This document shows positions 17,861 to 27,975 of a DNA stretch of 64,000 nt, in pieces; the stretch's first letter is position 1, and the number at the start of each line of letters is the position of its first letter. Made by a program: the position numbers and the translations under genes. Location of the stretch: assembly GCF_023555055.1 (NCBI RefSeq), contig NZ_JAMJPL010000006.1, positions 124,001 through 188,000 on the forward strand, in the 5' to 3' direction. Under the pieces are notes generated by a model. It saw only the letters and a list, made by a program, of their open reading frames with translations. It was not told the origin of the DNA and searched no databases. Source of the stretch: Marinobacter sp. ATCH36. GTDB lineage: Bacteria; Pseudomonadota; Gammaproteobacteria; Pseudomonadales; Oleiphilaceae.

Positions 17861-19099
17861 TCAGGCCTTGGGCATCGGCAAATCCGGCAACCCACTGTCT
17901 TTCACGAGCCCCTGCATCAACAGCTTCACACTATTCTCGCCTTCACCCATATGGGCGTTCAGGCGGCTAAGCTCGGCCATGGTTTCGCGGCTGCGGCGTA
18001 AGCGCAAACTGGTTTCAAAGTACTCCCTGGCCTTGCCCCAGAGCTCGTTGCGCAGGCTCAGGCGGCCAAGTGCCAGTAGCAGTTCGGCGTTGTTGGGGCG
18101 GTCTTTCAGCCATTGTTCTGCAATCAGCAGCTGTTCGTCCGGTTTCAGGCCCTTCACCCGACCATAGAGGTTGACCAGGTCGTCACCCCAGTGATTGCGC
18201 AATACCTTTCTCAGAAGCGTTTCAGCCTGGGCCTCGTCCCCCAGTTGCGCCAGCAGGCGGGCGTACTCGCGAATGGTGTGCTCGTCGCGACGCAGGAATC
18301 CTGGCAGCTCGTCCCAAAGTTTCGTTAGCGGCTCCAGAGAGGCGGATGGCTCACCCGAATGGCGCCGGCATTCCGCGGCAGCTCGCTGCAGCAGGTTGTG
18401 CCAGACCAGCCGTTCCAGATCGCCCAGCTCTTCGCGTTCCATCAGGTTTCGCTTGCGGATCTCTGGTAGCAGGCGAGACAGCTCGCGCCAGTCTTCCAGG
18501 CGAACGTAGGTGTTTTTCAGCAGTTTGAGTACGAACGGGTGATGAGGTGCCTGCTTGCGTAGCCTCAACAGTGTGGCCAGTGCTTCCTCAAGCCGGTTAC
18601 CGGCTAGTTGCAGTTGGGCCTGGGTAATGCCCACGGCCATGTCGGATCCCGGCGTGCTCTCAAAGGCTTTGCGCAGCAGTTCGTCGACCGCCTCGTGATC
18701 GCCGGATTCAAACGACGCCTGGGCAGCCGCGAGGTAGTTGATCAGGGGGGTGTCGGCGTGCTCTGCCGATGAAGTGAGAAGCTTGCGTGCCCGCGGCCAG
18801 TTACCTTCGGCGAGGGCCAGCAGGCCCTGGGTGGTACGGCGGCGAGCACGACGTTCGCTGCTGCGAGCCAGCCAGCCGGCAACCATGCCAGTGCCGTGGC
18901 GCAGGCGACGAAACAGGTTAATGGCCATCACGGACACCACCAGCAGCAGCACCAGTGCCGCCAACCCAACCCAGAAATTGGTTTCAATCAGGTAGTTGCC
19001 CAGGCTGATGCGGATATAACCGAGATCATACTGAAGCCCCAGGGAGAGACCGGTGCCTAACAACAAGGCGATCAGGATGATCAGCAGGATGCGGATCAT
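17861..19099 (-). CDS. hemY: HemY-type membrane protein of the heme operon
   Basis: A 412-residue protein with two N-terminal membrane helices (about residues 3-25 and 40-62) followed by tetratricopeptide-like helical repeats (LINYLAAAQASFESGDH, LLLALGRLSLRNELWGKARE). It matches the enterobacterial-type HemY of the hemCDXY operon, a proposed heme-pathway organiser. It is not the protoporphyrinogen oxidase that bears the same name in Bacillus. The start overlaps the hemX stop by four bases (ATGA). Confidence 0.9.
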   Translation of the reverse strand: MIRILLIILIALLLGTGLSLGLQYDLGYIRISLGNYLIETNFWVGLAALVLLLVVSVMAINLFRRLRHGTGMVAGWLARSSERRARRRTTQGLLALAEGNWPRARKLLTSSAEHADTPLINYLAAAQASFESGDHEAVDELLRKAFESTPGSDMAVGITQAQLQLAGNRLEEALATLLRLRKQAPHHPFVLKLLKNTYVRLEDWRELSRLLPEIRKRNLMEREELGDLERLVWHNLLQRAAAECRRHSGEPSASLEPLTKLWDELPGFLRRDEHTIREYARLLAQLGDEAQAETLLRKVLRNHWGDDLVNLYGRVKGLKPDEQLLIAEQWLKDRPNNAELLLALGRLSLRNELWGKAREYFETSLRLRRSRETMAELSRLNAHMGEGENSVKLLMQGLVKDSGLPDLPMPKA

Positions 19100-20202
19100 G
19101 AGGCATCTCCCTGTTCATCGCCATCGCCATTGTCCAGCCTTCCTGCCAGACGTGACTTGAGTAGTTCCAGGGAGCGACTGATATCCGGCAGTTCCGGGTC
19201 GACGTTCTTTTCAGACAGTTCGTCCAGGCTTTGCGAAAGCGCGATAATGCGATCGTTGCTGCTGTCGTACCAGTTGTTGATGGCATTGCTGGCCTTGGTG
19301 AGGGAGCGGGAGTACAGCTCCTGGTGGCCGCGCAGAACCGCCAGTTCTGCTTCTTCCAGCATCAACTGGAGATTGAGTCGGGCGTATGCGCTCTGCTCAG
19401 GAGAAAGCAGTGGCTTGACTGGTTCGTCGAGTCTGCGCACAACAACGACCTGTGACAGGGTATCTTTTACCTTGTTCCATCCCTCGGCCATCAGGCCAGG
19501 GACAGAATCTGTGTTGCCGGCCGCGTTATCGCTTGCATCGGCGATGAACCCGGGGGCTCGGTCGCTGGCCAAGGCATCGTCCGTAAGTTGGTGGATGCTG
19601 TCGATGGCCGCTTCCAGCTTCAGGTAAAGGCCGGTGCGGTCAACATCGGCGATACCCTTGAGAGCAAGGATTTCCTTGGCCAGTTGCTGACGAACCGGAT
19701 AGACGCCGATATCGTCAGACTCCGCCAGTACTTCGTCGCCGGACTCCAGTGCAGCCAGGGCCCCGCGGATATCCTTTTCAATCATCAGACGCTGGTTGGC
19801 CACTCGGAGCAGGTATTCAGCTTCGGCCAGCAGCCAGTCGGTGCGGGTGCGGTTACCGGCTTCCAGCAATTCGCGGGCATTGTGGTCGATCTGGCGTTGC
19901 TGAGTGGAAATCAGCTCACGCTGTTCCGAAAGCTTTTCCTCCAGTGCCTGCAGGCGCTGGCTTTGCTGGTTGCCGGTCTGGCCGTACATCCGGTCCAGTT
20001 GCTCGGTATCGCTTTCCAGGCTGGTGATGGATTGCTGCAGGGACTGGTAGTTGTTCCACTGCTGCCAACTCCACAGCGCCAGTGCTATTGCCAGCGCCAG
20101 TGCAAGCAACGTTATGATCCAGAGAGGCCACAGCCGTTGCCGTGTTTGCTGTTGTTTCGGGATTGGGGCGGGCAGTTGTGCTTTTGATTCTGTCACGGGC
20201 AT
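19096..20202 (-). CDS. hemX: HemX-like protein of the heme operon
   Basis: A 368-residue bitopic protein: short cytoplasmic Pro/Gln-rich N-terminus, one membrane helix (about residues 25-46, LWIITLLALALAIALALW), then a periplasmic coiled coil and helical domain (RTDWLLAEAEYLLRVANQRL is the family signature). Often annotated uroporphyrinogen-III C-methyltransferase by association, but it has no methyltransferase motifs; its role in tetrapyrrole synthesis is unproven. Coupled to hemY by ATGA and two bases after hemD. Confidence 0.9.
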   Translation of the reverse strand: MPVTESKAQLPAPIPKQQQTRQRLWPLWIITLLALALAIALALWSWQQWNNYQSLQQSITSLESDTEQLDRMYGQTGNQQSQRLQALEEKLSEQRELISTQQRQIDHNARELLEAGNRTRTDWLLAEAEYLLRVANQRLMIEKDIRGALAALESGDEVLAESDDIGVYPVRQQLAKEILALKGIADVDRTGLYLKLEAAIDSIHQLTDDALASDRAPGFIADASDNAAGNTDSVPGLMAEGWNKVKDTLSQVVVVRRLDEPVKPLLSPEQSAYARLNLQLMLEEAELAVLRGHQELYSRSLTKASNAINNWYDSSNDRIIALSQSLDELSEKNVDPELPDISRSLELLKSRLAGRLDNGDGDEQGDAS

Positions 20203-20204
20203 CC

Positions 20205-21017
20205 TTACTTGGTGTTTCCGGAGCCTCCGTCCAGGCTGGCGAGTTGCTCGGCAACTGCAGCCACAATCGTGCTATCGGCAAGGCTTCCTGGTATACACGT
20301 TCGCCGAAGGCCGGCCAGACGTGCTTGTTCGGCAATCCGCTCAACAGGGACAACCAGCAAAGTATCTTCAAGATTATGGCCGGTATTTTCACTTAGCGCG
20401 ATGAGATTGTTCAATGTTTCTCCCGACAGTGTGATGATTGCCTCGGGGGAAAAGTTGTTCAGCATCGCGATCAGCGTGGTTTTATCATAGTCGGGACGGT
20501 AACGGCGATAAAGTGGCAACACCGTGACCCTTGCACCCCGTTCTTCCAGCGTTTGCGGGATCAGCTCGCGGCCTTCCTGCCCCCGCACAACCAGCACCTT
20601 CTCATGATCCAGGCTGGCCAATTCAGGCAACTGTAGCAAATCTTCGCTGGTATGGCCGGTTTTCGGCTGTCGTGTGTTCAGACCGTAACCGGCCAGTACC
20701 GCTGCGGTTCCTGCTCCGACGCCATACCACTGGATGCCCGACGGTGTTTGTGGCCACCAGGTATCCAGCCACTCCAGCAGCAGGCTGGCAGCATAGGGGC
20801 TGACAGCGATCACACGGGAGAACTCATCCAGGTTCAGGATGAGCGTGCGGGAAGCGGGATCCTCCGGTAGCGGCTCACGGGCGATCAGAGGCAACACCTG
20901 CGCGTCGGCGCCAGCCTCCCGGAAGACCTCGGCAAGGCGGTCGGCTTCGGGTTGCGGCCGGCAGATCAGGATTCGCCGACCCACTAATGGCAGGGAATCA
21001 GGTCGGGGTGTGGCCAT
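20205..21017 (-). CDS. hemD: uroporphyrinogen-III synthase
   Basis: Cyclises hydroxymethylbilane with inversion of ring D to uroporphyrinogen III. The family is poorly conserved but shows [20 protein letters not shown] at the start, [12 protein letters not shown] and [13 protein letters not shown] take the ATG at 21017, which overlaps the 3' end of hemC by 20 bases and gives 270 residues; the frame is open further upstream but that is hemC shadow. Context in hemC-hemD-hemX-hemY supports the call. Confidence 0.9.
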   Translation of the reverse strand: MATPRPDSLPLVGRRILICRPQPEADRLAEVFREAGADAQVLPLIAREPLPEDPASRTLILNLDEFSRVIAVSPYAASLLLEWLDTWWPQTPSGIQWYGVGAGTAAVLAGYGLNTRQPKTGHTSEDLLQLPELASLDHEKVLVVRGQEGRELIPQTLEERGARVTVLPLYRRYRPDYDKTTLIAMLNNFSPEAIITLSGETLNNLIALSENTGHNLEDTLLVVPVERIAEQARLAGLRRTCIPGSLADSTIVAAVAEQLASLDGGSGNTK

Positions 21018-21939
21018 AGATTTCAGCCAGAACCTTGTCTGCACCCAGCGCAAGCAGGTCTTCCGCCAACTCGCGGCCAAGGCGTTCGCCTTCGCTGCGC
21101 GGCGCGCGGCCTTCCACCCGGAACACCTTGGTGCCATCTACGGCGCCCACAAGGCCTCGCAACCACAGGGTATCGTCATCCTCCAGCAGGGCATAGGCGG
21201 CAATGGGAACCTGGCAGCCACCCTGCAAGCGGCGGTTCAATGCCCGTTCCGCCTTGACCCGGTCCGAGGTGTCGCGGTGGTCCAGGGGGGCCAGCATGCG
21301 GATGAGCTCGGCATCGTCCAGCCGGCATTCGATTCCCAGCGCACCCTGGCCGACAGCGGGCAGAGATACACTGTCGGGCAGGCAGTAGCGGATACGGTCA
21401 TGGAAACCCAGGCGCTTGAGCCCGGAGCTGGCCAGTACAATGGCGTTGTAATCACCGGCGTCCAGTTTCGCCAGGCGGGTGTTGACGTTACCCCGCAGGG
21501 TGCGGATTTCCAGGTCCGGCCGATAGGCGCGAAGCTGGGCCTCCCGGCGCAGGCTGGCCGTGCCTACAATGGCGCCATGGGGTAATGCGTCCACATTTTC
21601 ATAGTCGTTGCTGACAAAAGCGTCGGTAGGGTCCTCCCGTTCGCAAATGGCCACCAGCCCCAGACCCTCGGGAAATTCCATGGGCACATCCTTCATGGAA
21701 TGCACGGCCAGGTCCGCCTGACCTGCCAGCATCGCCTCTTCCAGCTCCTTGACGAACAGGCCTTTGCCGCCAATCTTGGCCAGCGGCACATCCAGAATCT
21801 TGTCGCCCTGGGTTTTGATCTTGACCAGTTCAACCTCCACATTATCGTGGAGCCGTTCCAGTTCAGACTTGATGAAGTCCGCCTGCCAAAGCGCCAGTGC
21901 GCTGCTGCGGGTTGCAATGCGAAGAGTTCGTTTTGACAT
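20998..21939 (-). CDS. hemC: hydroxymethylbilane synthase (porphobilinogen deaminase)
   Basis: Condenses four porphobilinogens to hydroxymethylbilane. From the ATG at 21939 it is 313 residues, as in E. coli. Motifs: [37 protein letters not shown], the catalytic-Asp-like substrate region, and the dipyrromethane cofactor cysteine in [17 protein letters not shown]. An in-frame start at 22014 would add 25 unrelated residues. algR ends 96 bases upstream on the same strand, so alg and hem genes may be partly co-transcribed. Confidence 0.96.
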   Translation of the reverse strand: MSKRTLRIATRSSALALWQADFIKSELERLHDNVEVELVKIKTQGDKILDVPLAKIGGKGLFVKELEEAMLAGQADLAVHSMKDVPMEFPEGLGLVAICEREDPTDAFVSNDYENVDALPHGAIVGTASLRREAQLRAYRPDLEIRTLRGNVNTRLAKLDAGDYNAIVLASSGLKRLGFHDRIRYCLPDSVSLPAVGQGALGIECRLDDAELIRMLAPLDHRDTSDRVKAERALNRRLQGGCQVPIAAYALLEDDDTLWLRGLVGAVDGTKVFRVEGRAPRSEGERLGRELAEDLLALGADKVLAEIYGHTPT

Positions 21940-22035
21940 GTTACTCGTTGCCGAATCTGAAAATGTTATGCCAAGGGTACCCTTTGTGGGGCTATTTGTA
22001 GAGCCAAACGTCAAGCCACGACATTGGTGCCAAAG

Positions 22036-22791
22036 CTAGCCGGGGCGGTGTTCCTTCAACCATTGCCTTACTGAAGCGGTATGTCTCCGGCTTACCGGCA
22101 GCCGGCCGTGATCGTCCGACAGGTCAATGACGTTCTGGCCGCCACCGTTTCTGAGTATCGCCTGGATAAAACGCACGCCCACCAGGGTATGGCGGTGAAT
22201 CCTCAGTAGATGCTGGGGATAGGTGTTTTCAAGCTCTTTCAGGGTGTAATCGGTGACGGTCTCACCCCGGAGATGGTGGATGGTGACGTACTTCTGGTCG
22301 GCCTCGCAGTAGAGAATTCCCCGGATATCAATCAACTCCGTGCCGCGATGGGTGCGGACGGCCAGTTGTTCGTCGCTGTCTGACTCTCTTTCCGCCAACG
22401 CCTGCATTTGCACCCGGTTGACCCGGCCTGCGCGTTTCAGTGCCTCCACAAGCGCTTCCCGGCGTACCGGTTTGAGCAGATACGCCACGGCATGAACGTC
22501 GAACGCCTGAATGGCGTAATGGTCGTACGCGGTGCAAAAAATAATGGCCGGCGGTGCCTCGAGTGAGGCAATTCTCTCTGCCGCTTCCATGCCATCCATG
22601 CCGGGCATGCGGATATCCAGCAGCAATATGTCGGGAGACCGCTGCGCGATTCTTGCCAGCGTTTCTTCACCGTCGCTGGCCTCGCCGCACACGTCATAGC
22701 CTGGCAGGGCTTCCACCAGTCTGCGGATGCGCTCCCGGGCCAGGGGCTCGTCATCGGCAATCAGTACGCTACGGCTGCTCACATCGGCCAT
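22036..22791 (-). CDS. algR: LytTR-family response regulator AlgR
   Basis: A 251-residue two-component regulator. The receiver has the acidic pair (ADDEP), phospho-acceptor Asp59 in LLLDIRMPGMDG, and the Lys of YLLKPVRREAL. The C-terminal LytTR DNA-binding domain spans about residues 145-245 (YVTIHHLRGE, LLRIHRHTLVGVRFI). In Pseudomonas AlgR controls alginate, twitching motility and other virulence functions with AlgZ. Here it lies six bases after algZ and upstream of hemC, the Pseudomonas arrangement. Confidence 0.94.
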   Translation of the reverse strand: MADVSSRSVLIADDEPLARERIRRLVEALPGYDVCGEASDGEETLARIAQRSPDILLLDIRMPGMDGMEAAERIASLEAPPAIIFCTAYDHYAIQAFDVHAVAYLLKPVRREALVEALKRAGRVNRVQMQALAERESDSDEQLAVRTHRGTELIDIRGILYCEADQKYVTIHHLRGETVTDYTLKELENTYPQHLLRIHRHTLVGVRFIQAILRNGGGQNVIDLSDDHGRLPVSRRHTASVRQWLKEHRPG

Positions 22792-22797
22792 GCTTGC

Positions 22798-23892
22798 CTA
22801 CCTGTTCCTTGTCGCGGGTTTACCATTGCTACTCGCCTTCTGCCAAGGTAAGCGAAGAGTGACGGTATATATATCATTCTGGTGGCTGTGCTTCAGCACC
22901 GCCGGCTCTCCGAAAAGAGCGTGCAGGCGTGACTGGATGTTGGCCAGCGCCATGCGATTGCCATTATGGCCACCATGATCCGGGGCCGGGCGGGGATTTT
23001 GCACCATCAGATAGACGGACGGGCCGTTACGGTAGACCTCAATTTTCACCGTTCCGCCGTTCGGACGAGGCTGAATACCATGATAGATGGCATTCTCCAC
23101 CAGTGGCTGCAGGGTAAGCGGGGGGATGGCTTGCTGATCCAGGCCATCCTCGATACGCCAGTCCAGAGTCAGCCGGTCCTCCAGGCGTAGCTTTTCGATG
23201 GCCAGATAACGCCGGCACAGATCCAGCTCGGCAGACAGGGGGATCAGGCGGTCACCGGTTCGAAGGCTGGCGCGGAACAGTTCGGAAAGATCGAGTACAG
23301 CGTCTTCGGCCCGCTCAGGGTTTACCGAGATCAGGCTGGCGATAGTGTTCATGCTGTTAAATAGAAAGTGGGGGTGTATCCGTGCCTGCAGCGCTGTCAG
23401 CCGCGACTGCATTTCCGATTCCCGCTGCTGCTGCCACTGGAACTGCAGGTAAAAATAACGCAACACCATCAGCGTGATCAGTAGCGCCAGTAATAACTTC
23501 TTGGCCACTCCCTGCCAGGCTTCAACGCCGGGGCGGGGATGCAGAACGCTATCGGCAAACAGGCTGAAGGCCAGCACATCCATCAATACGATGGCGACAA
23601 TTACAGCGGTGGCGCGGGGGATGGTCAGGCCCGAAAGCCATCGCCGTAACAGGCAGATCAGTGCGGCGCTGGTCAGAACGGTCCATTGCACGAACAGTGA
23701 CAGCAGGCCGAAGTAATTCCAGTCAATCCAGTGGCTCTGGGCCTGAACGATGGACAAGACCAGCACCAGCAGTTCGCTGGTCACCACCAGCATGAAAACG
23801 GCCCGCACCCGGCACAGGTCCGGTACATAAAATTCGCTGTCGCTCAGCGTGGTTTCCCTGACCAGGCGTTCCCTGTTGTGTTTTACTGCCAT
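22798..23892 (-). CDS. algZ: membrane histidine kinase AlgZ/FimS
   Basis: Partner kinase of AlgR, 364 residues. Six hydrophobic helices (about residues 30-150) precede a His_kinase (LytS-type) domain with the phospho-acceptor His in ARIHPHFLFNSMNTIASL and an ATP-binding N box (LQPLVENAIYHGIQPR). The ATG at 23892 has CAGGAA about eight bases upstream; an in-frame start at 23937 lacks this. Divergent from argH with 134 bases between starts. The signal sensed is unknown. Confidence 0.92.
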   Translation of the reverse strand: MAVKHNRERLVRETTLSDSEFYVPDLCRVRAVFMLVVTSELLVLVLSIVQAQSHWIDWNYFGLLSLFVQWTVLTSAALICLLRRWLSGLTIPRATAVIVAIVLMDVLAFSLFADSVLHPRPGVEAWQGVAKKLLLALLITLMVLRYFYLQFQWQQQRESEMQSRLTALQARIHPHFLFNSMNTIASLISVNPERAEDAVLDLSELFRASLRTGDRLIPLSAELDLCRRYLAIEKLRLEDRLTLDWRIEDGLDQQAIPPLTLQPLVENAIYHGIQPRPNGGTVKIEVYRNGPSVYLMVQNPRPAPDHGGHNGNRMALANIQSRLHALFGEPAVLKHSHQNDIYTVTLRLPWQKASSNGKPATRNR

Positions 23893-24026
23893 TGAAACTG
23901 TTCCTGAATCCCGTGTTCCCGAATCAGAGAAAGGCAACTGTCCGCTACAGAATGCTATAATCTTGCAACTTTCAATTTACCCATTCCCGCAGAATGATGC
24001 CGGGCTGTCAGCAGGAAAGATAGACC

Positions 24027-25418
24027 ATGACGGATCAGAACAAGAGCGCCGAGAAACCCTGGGGCGGTCGTTTTACCGAACCCACCGATGCTTTCGTGGA
24101 ACGTTTTACCGCCTCCGTGGGCTTTGACCAGCGTCTTTACCACCACGATATTACCGGGTCCATCGCCCATGCCACCATGCTGGCTGAAGTAGGTGTGCTG
24201 ACCGTTGAAGAGCGTGACACCATCATTGACGGGCTGAAAGCGGTCAAAGCAGATATCGAGGCAGGAACGTTCCAGTGGTCCGTCAGCCTGGAGGATGTTC
24301 ATATGAACATCGAGGCGCGGCTGACCGACCGTATTGGTATTACCGGGAAGAAGTTGCACACCGGGCGCAGCCGTAATGACCAGGTGGCTACCGATATCCG
24401 CCTTTACCTGCGTGATGAAATCGACGTGATTGCAGAAGAGCTGAAACGCCTGCAAACCGGCCTTCTGGACCTGGCCGAGCGTGAGGCGGATACCATCATG
24501 CCCGGCTTCACTCACCTGCAGACCGCCCAGCCGGTTACTTTTGGCCATCACCTGCTGGCCTGGTACGAAATGCTGGTGCGTGATGCCGAGCGCCTGCAGG
24601 ACTGCCGCAAGCGGGTGAACGTGATGCCTTTGGGTGCCGCGGCACTGGCGGGCACAACCTACCCGATCGATCGCAGCATCACTGCCAGGCTGCTGGGTTT
24701 CGATCGGCCCAGCGAGAATTCTCTGGACTCGGTCAGTGACCGGGATTTCGCCATCGAGTTCTGCAGCTTTGCCGCCCTGCTGATGACTCACCTGTCCAGG
24801 TTCAGTGAAGAACTGGTGCTTTGGACATCCGCCCAGTTTGATTTCATCGATCTTCCGGACCGCTTCTGCACCGGATCATCCATCATGCCCCAAAAGAAAA
24901 ATCCGGATGTACCGGAGCTGGTGCGCGGCAAGACCGGCCGTGTGAACGGCCACCTGATCAGCCTGCTGACCCTGATGAAGAGCCAGCCGCTGGCCTACAA
25001 CAAGGACAATCAGGAAGACAAGGAACCGCTGTTCGATACAGTGGATACCGTCAAGGGCTGCCTCAAGGCCTACGCCGACATGATTCCCGCCATTGAGGCC
25101 AGAGCTGACAATATGCGAGTGGCAGCCAAGCGTGGCTTCTCTACTGCGACGGATCTGGCGGACTACCTGGTCAAGAAGGGTGTGGCCTTCCGCGATGCCC
25201 ACGAAATCGTGGGCAAGGCCGTGGCCTTTGGCGTAGCCGAGAGTCGTGACCTGTCTGAGATGACGACCGACGAGCTGAAGCGGTTTTCCGATGTGATCAC
25301 AGAGGATGTGTTTGACGTGCTGACCCTGGATGGATCCGTGCAGGCACGTGACCACCTCGGCGGCACCGCACCGGACCAGGTCCGCGCCGCCGTTACACGG
25401 GCACGCAAAGCGCTCTAG
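24027..25418 (+). CDS. argH: argininosuccinate lyase
   Basis: Last step of arginine synthesis: argininosuccinate to arginine and fumarate. The 463-residue sequence shows [20 protein letters not shown] at the start, [19 protein letters not shown]-like [10 protein letters not shown] and the fumarase/aspartase signature [12 protein letters not shown] with the catalytic serine. It is followed without spacing by the convergent GGDEF-EAL gene; their stops overlap by three bases. Confidence 0.97.
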   Translation: MTDQNKSAEKPWGGRFTEPTDAFVERFTASVGFDQRLYHHDITGSIAHATMLAEVGVLTVEERDTIIDGLKAVKADIEAGTFQWSVSLEDVHMNIEARLTDRIGITGKKLHTGRSRNDQVATDIRLYLRDEIDVIAEELKRLQTGLLDLAEREADTIMPGFTHLQTAQPVTFGHHLLAWYEMLVRDAERLQDCRKRVNVMPLGAAALAGTTYPIDRSITARLLGFDRPSENSLDSVSDRDFAIEFCSFAALLMTHLSRFSEELVLWTSAQFDFIDLPDRFCTGSSIMPQKKNPDVPELVRGKTGRVNGHLISLLTLMKSQPLAYNKDNQEDKEPLFDTVDTVKGCLKAYADMIPAIEARADNMRVAAKRGFSTATDLADYLVKKGVAFRDAHEIVGKAVAFGVAESRDLSEMTTDELKRFSDVITEDVFDVLTLDGSVQARDHLGGTAPDQVRAAVTRARKAL

Positions 25419-27859
25419 CCGCCGATTTTCCCCGTAGTCAGGGCGACCTCTGCCGGTGTCAGCTCTTCCAGAGGGCGGGGCCGGTAAAGCCGGAAGCCCT
25501 GGCCATAGTGGATGCCCAGGGTACGTACCTTGCGCAGGGTATCGTCGTTCTCGATGAAGGTGGCCACGGTCATCTTTCCCGAGGCTGTCGCGATCTTGTG
25601 CAGGGCCTCCACCATCACCTGTTGCACCGGGTCATCGTTCAGGTGCTGCATGATCTTGTGGTCCAGCTTGATGATGTCCACAGGTAGCTTTGCCGCCAGG
25701 CTATAGCTTTCCACCGAAGCGCCAGCGCCGTCCAGTGCCACCCGACAACCGATGCGGTGCAAGGCGTCGCAGAGTACGGCGATATCATCCGGATACTGGG
25801 TTGCATGGGCTTCGCGGATTTCCATACAAAAACATTCCGGCGCGAAAGACGACCCTCTGAGGACGGACTCCATAAAGTCAGCAAAGGTATCATCCAGGAC
25901 GCTGGCGAGGGACAGGTTGAAGCCACAGTACTTGAGTCGCGGTTCCAGTAATGGATGTTGCTCCAGCCAGGCCAGAGCCTGGAGGATTACCTGGCGGTCG
26001 AGGCGTTTGGCGAGGTCAAACCGCTCGGCCACCGGCAGAAATGTATCGGGCACTAGTAGTGGACTGTCCGGCGTATCGCCGGGTACGCGGGTGAGGATCT
26101 CGATATGGTCGCCCCAGGTGGCGCTGGCAACCGGCCTTAGCGACTGGTACTCAAGCCTGACATGGCCATTGTCCAGCGCTTTCCGGAGTTGCTCAAGCAC
26201 CCCATGGGTTGCGCCTTCATCAATAGACTTGGGCATGGCCCGGGCAGCGTGGATGCGATTCCGGCCTGAAGTTTTCGCGGTGTGGCAGAGGTCTGCAGCC
26301 TGAGTAAGTAGTTGATCAGGGGCCATTGGTGAGTCGTTTTCCAGGAAAAGCAGGCCGCCGCTGGCCGTTGTCTGAAGTTGTTTATCCTGCCAGTCGAATA
26401 CAAATCCGCGGATAAGCTCCAGGATGCTGTCCGCAATCTTGCGGGCCCGGGCCTCGGGGCAATTCTCGATTAGCAGTGCGAAGGTGTCACCGGCCAGCCT
26501 TGCCAGTGCATCCCGCTGCCGGACTTTAACGCCCATGTTGCTGGCCAGCTCGCGCAGATACCGGTCGCAGATACCACCACCGGCGATCTCGTTGAGATGA
26601 TCAAAACCGTCCAGGTCCAGGAACAGTAGACTGTTGCCACCTTCACACATCGATTTCTGTTCCAGGGTGCGGTGGAGGCGGGCCAGAAAAGCTTTGCGGT
26701 TCATCAGGCCGGTCACCGGGTCATGCTGGGCCCGGTACTCGCTGCTGGAGGAATTCTGCAGCCGTTCGCTGATATCGCGGGCAACATGCACGGCGCCAAT
26801 CACATCGCCCTGATCGTTGGTCAGCCGCTGATAATGAATTTCGTAAAGGGGTAGCTCCCGGTGTTGCTGGGCCATGGGCATTTCCACCACAAAGCTGTCG
26901 CGCTCGAAGGCCCGGGTCCACAAGCGCTCAATCAGTCTTCGTTCGTTGGGGTAGTCCTGCAGCAAAGTGTTGAGGTTGTTGCCCCGTTCCGGCGACTGGC
27001 CAAAGGCCCGCTCGAACTGGCGACTGAAGGCCTGATTGAAATGCAGAAGGTTCAGAGCGCGGTCCACCGCCACAACCAGATCGCTGGTGGCATTGGTGGT
27101 AGCGACGAGTAGCTGTTCGGCCTGTCTGCGGGCAAAGTGCTGTTGCTGCTCGTAGGTCTGATCAATCAGAGTTCCGCCCAGGCGCTGGGTCCGTTTGCCG
27201 GTTTTCAGCGCACGCCCCGTCAACTTGACCTGACGTGTTTTCTGTTTCGCGGTCAGCAGGTCCAGGGTGAGGGAAAAAGGCTGGCCGCTGCGGATGCATC
27301 GCCGGATCCGGGCGCGGATGCGGGCCTGGCTGGACTGGCAATAGAACAGCGCCTGCTCAGGCGTGATCCCGCTGCCGGGCCGCAACTCCAGCAAATGGTA
27401 CATGCCGTCGGTCCAGGTCATCTCGTTGCTGTTGATATCCAGTTCCCAGAGGCCAAGGTTGGCCGAGGTTTCCATCAGCCGCATCAGCCGATGGTCAATG
27501 GGGGAGTGGTCACGTTGGCTGATACTGGCGCTGGCGGCCTGATCCGAATCACGGATGTCCATGCGCAGGCTGAGACCGGCGGTGAAGAAAAAACCCTCCT
27601 TGTGGCGGAAAGTGATAAGTATCGATTCGCCATTTTCAATGGGGTGGCGGTGGGCTGGCGCAAACGGATCATCCTGGCGGGCGGCAAGAATGCACTGCAC
27701 CTTGCGCCCCTCCAGATCGCCGGAGTCGTACCCGAGAACCGATTCGGCATGGTGGTCGGCAAAGACAATAACGCCTTCGTCGTCAATGCGAATAAGCGTT
27801 CGTCGCTCGATGCCCGGGGGTATATCGGAGCGGTCTCGACGAATAAAGAATTCTTTCAC
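25415..27859 (-). CDS. PAS-GGDEF-EAL protein, probably catalytically degenerate
   Basis: An 814-residue c-di-GMP-type regulator: three PAS-like segments (about 20-115, 130-240, 255-365), a GGDEF domain (~378-540) and an EAL domain (~555-805). The GGDEF signature is replaced by AGDTF. In the EAL domain the EAL triplet reads EIL, and the DDFG metal-binding pair is ALDGAGAS, so the second Asp is lost, while [12 protein letters not shown] and MEIREAH persist. Both activities are therefore doubtful; a binding or scaffold role is likelier. No transmembrane segment is evident. Divergent from cyaA. Confidence 0.88.
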   Translation of the reverse strand: MKEFFIRRDRSDIPPGIERRTLIRIDDEGVIVFADHHAESVLGYDSGDLEGRKVQCILAARQDDPFAPAHRHPIENGESILITFRHKEGFFFTAGLSLRMDIRDSDQAASASISQRDHSPIDHRLMRLMETSANLGLWELDINSNEMTWTDGMYHLLELRPGSGITPEQALFYCQSSQARIRARIRRCIRSGQPFSLTLDLLTAKQKTRQVKLTGRALKTGKRTQRLGGTLIDQTYEQQQHFARRQAEQLLVATTNATSDLVVAVDRALNLLHFNQAFSRQFERAFGQSPERGNNLNTLLQDYPNERRLIERLWTRAFERDSFVVEMPMAQQHRELPLYEIHYQRLTNDQGDVIGAVHVARDISERLQNSSSSEYRAQHDPVTGLMNRKAFLARLHRTLEQKSMCEGGNSLLFLDLDGFDHLNEIAGGGICDRYLRELASNMGVKVRQRDALARLAGDTFALLIENCPEARARKIADSILELIRGFVFDWQDKQLQTTASGGLLFLENDSPMAPDQLLTQAADLCHTAKTSGRNRIHAARAMPKSIDEGATHGVLEQLRKALDNGHVRLEYQSLRPVASATWGDHIEILTRVPGDTPDSPLLVPDTFLPVAERFDLAKRLDRQVILQALAWLEQHPLLEPRLKYCGFNLSLASVLDDTFADFMESVLRGSSFAPECFCMEIREAHATQYPDDIAVLCDALHRIGCRVALDGAGASVESYSLAAKLPVDIIKLDHKIMQHLNDDPVQQVMVEALHKIATASGKMTVATFIENDDTLRKVRTLGIHYGQGFRLYRPRPLEELTPAEVALTTGKIGG

Positions 27860-27975
27860 GACACAATAACCTCAGCCAGACTGCTGGTTCTGCTTTTATT
27901 TTTTTGCCGGTTTTGCCACGATGCGTTCATCATACTGATAATACTGTCTGAAAGAACCTCTCCCGCGGAGTCGCC

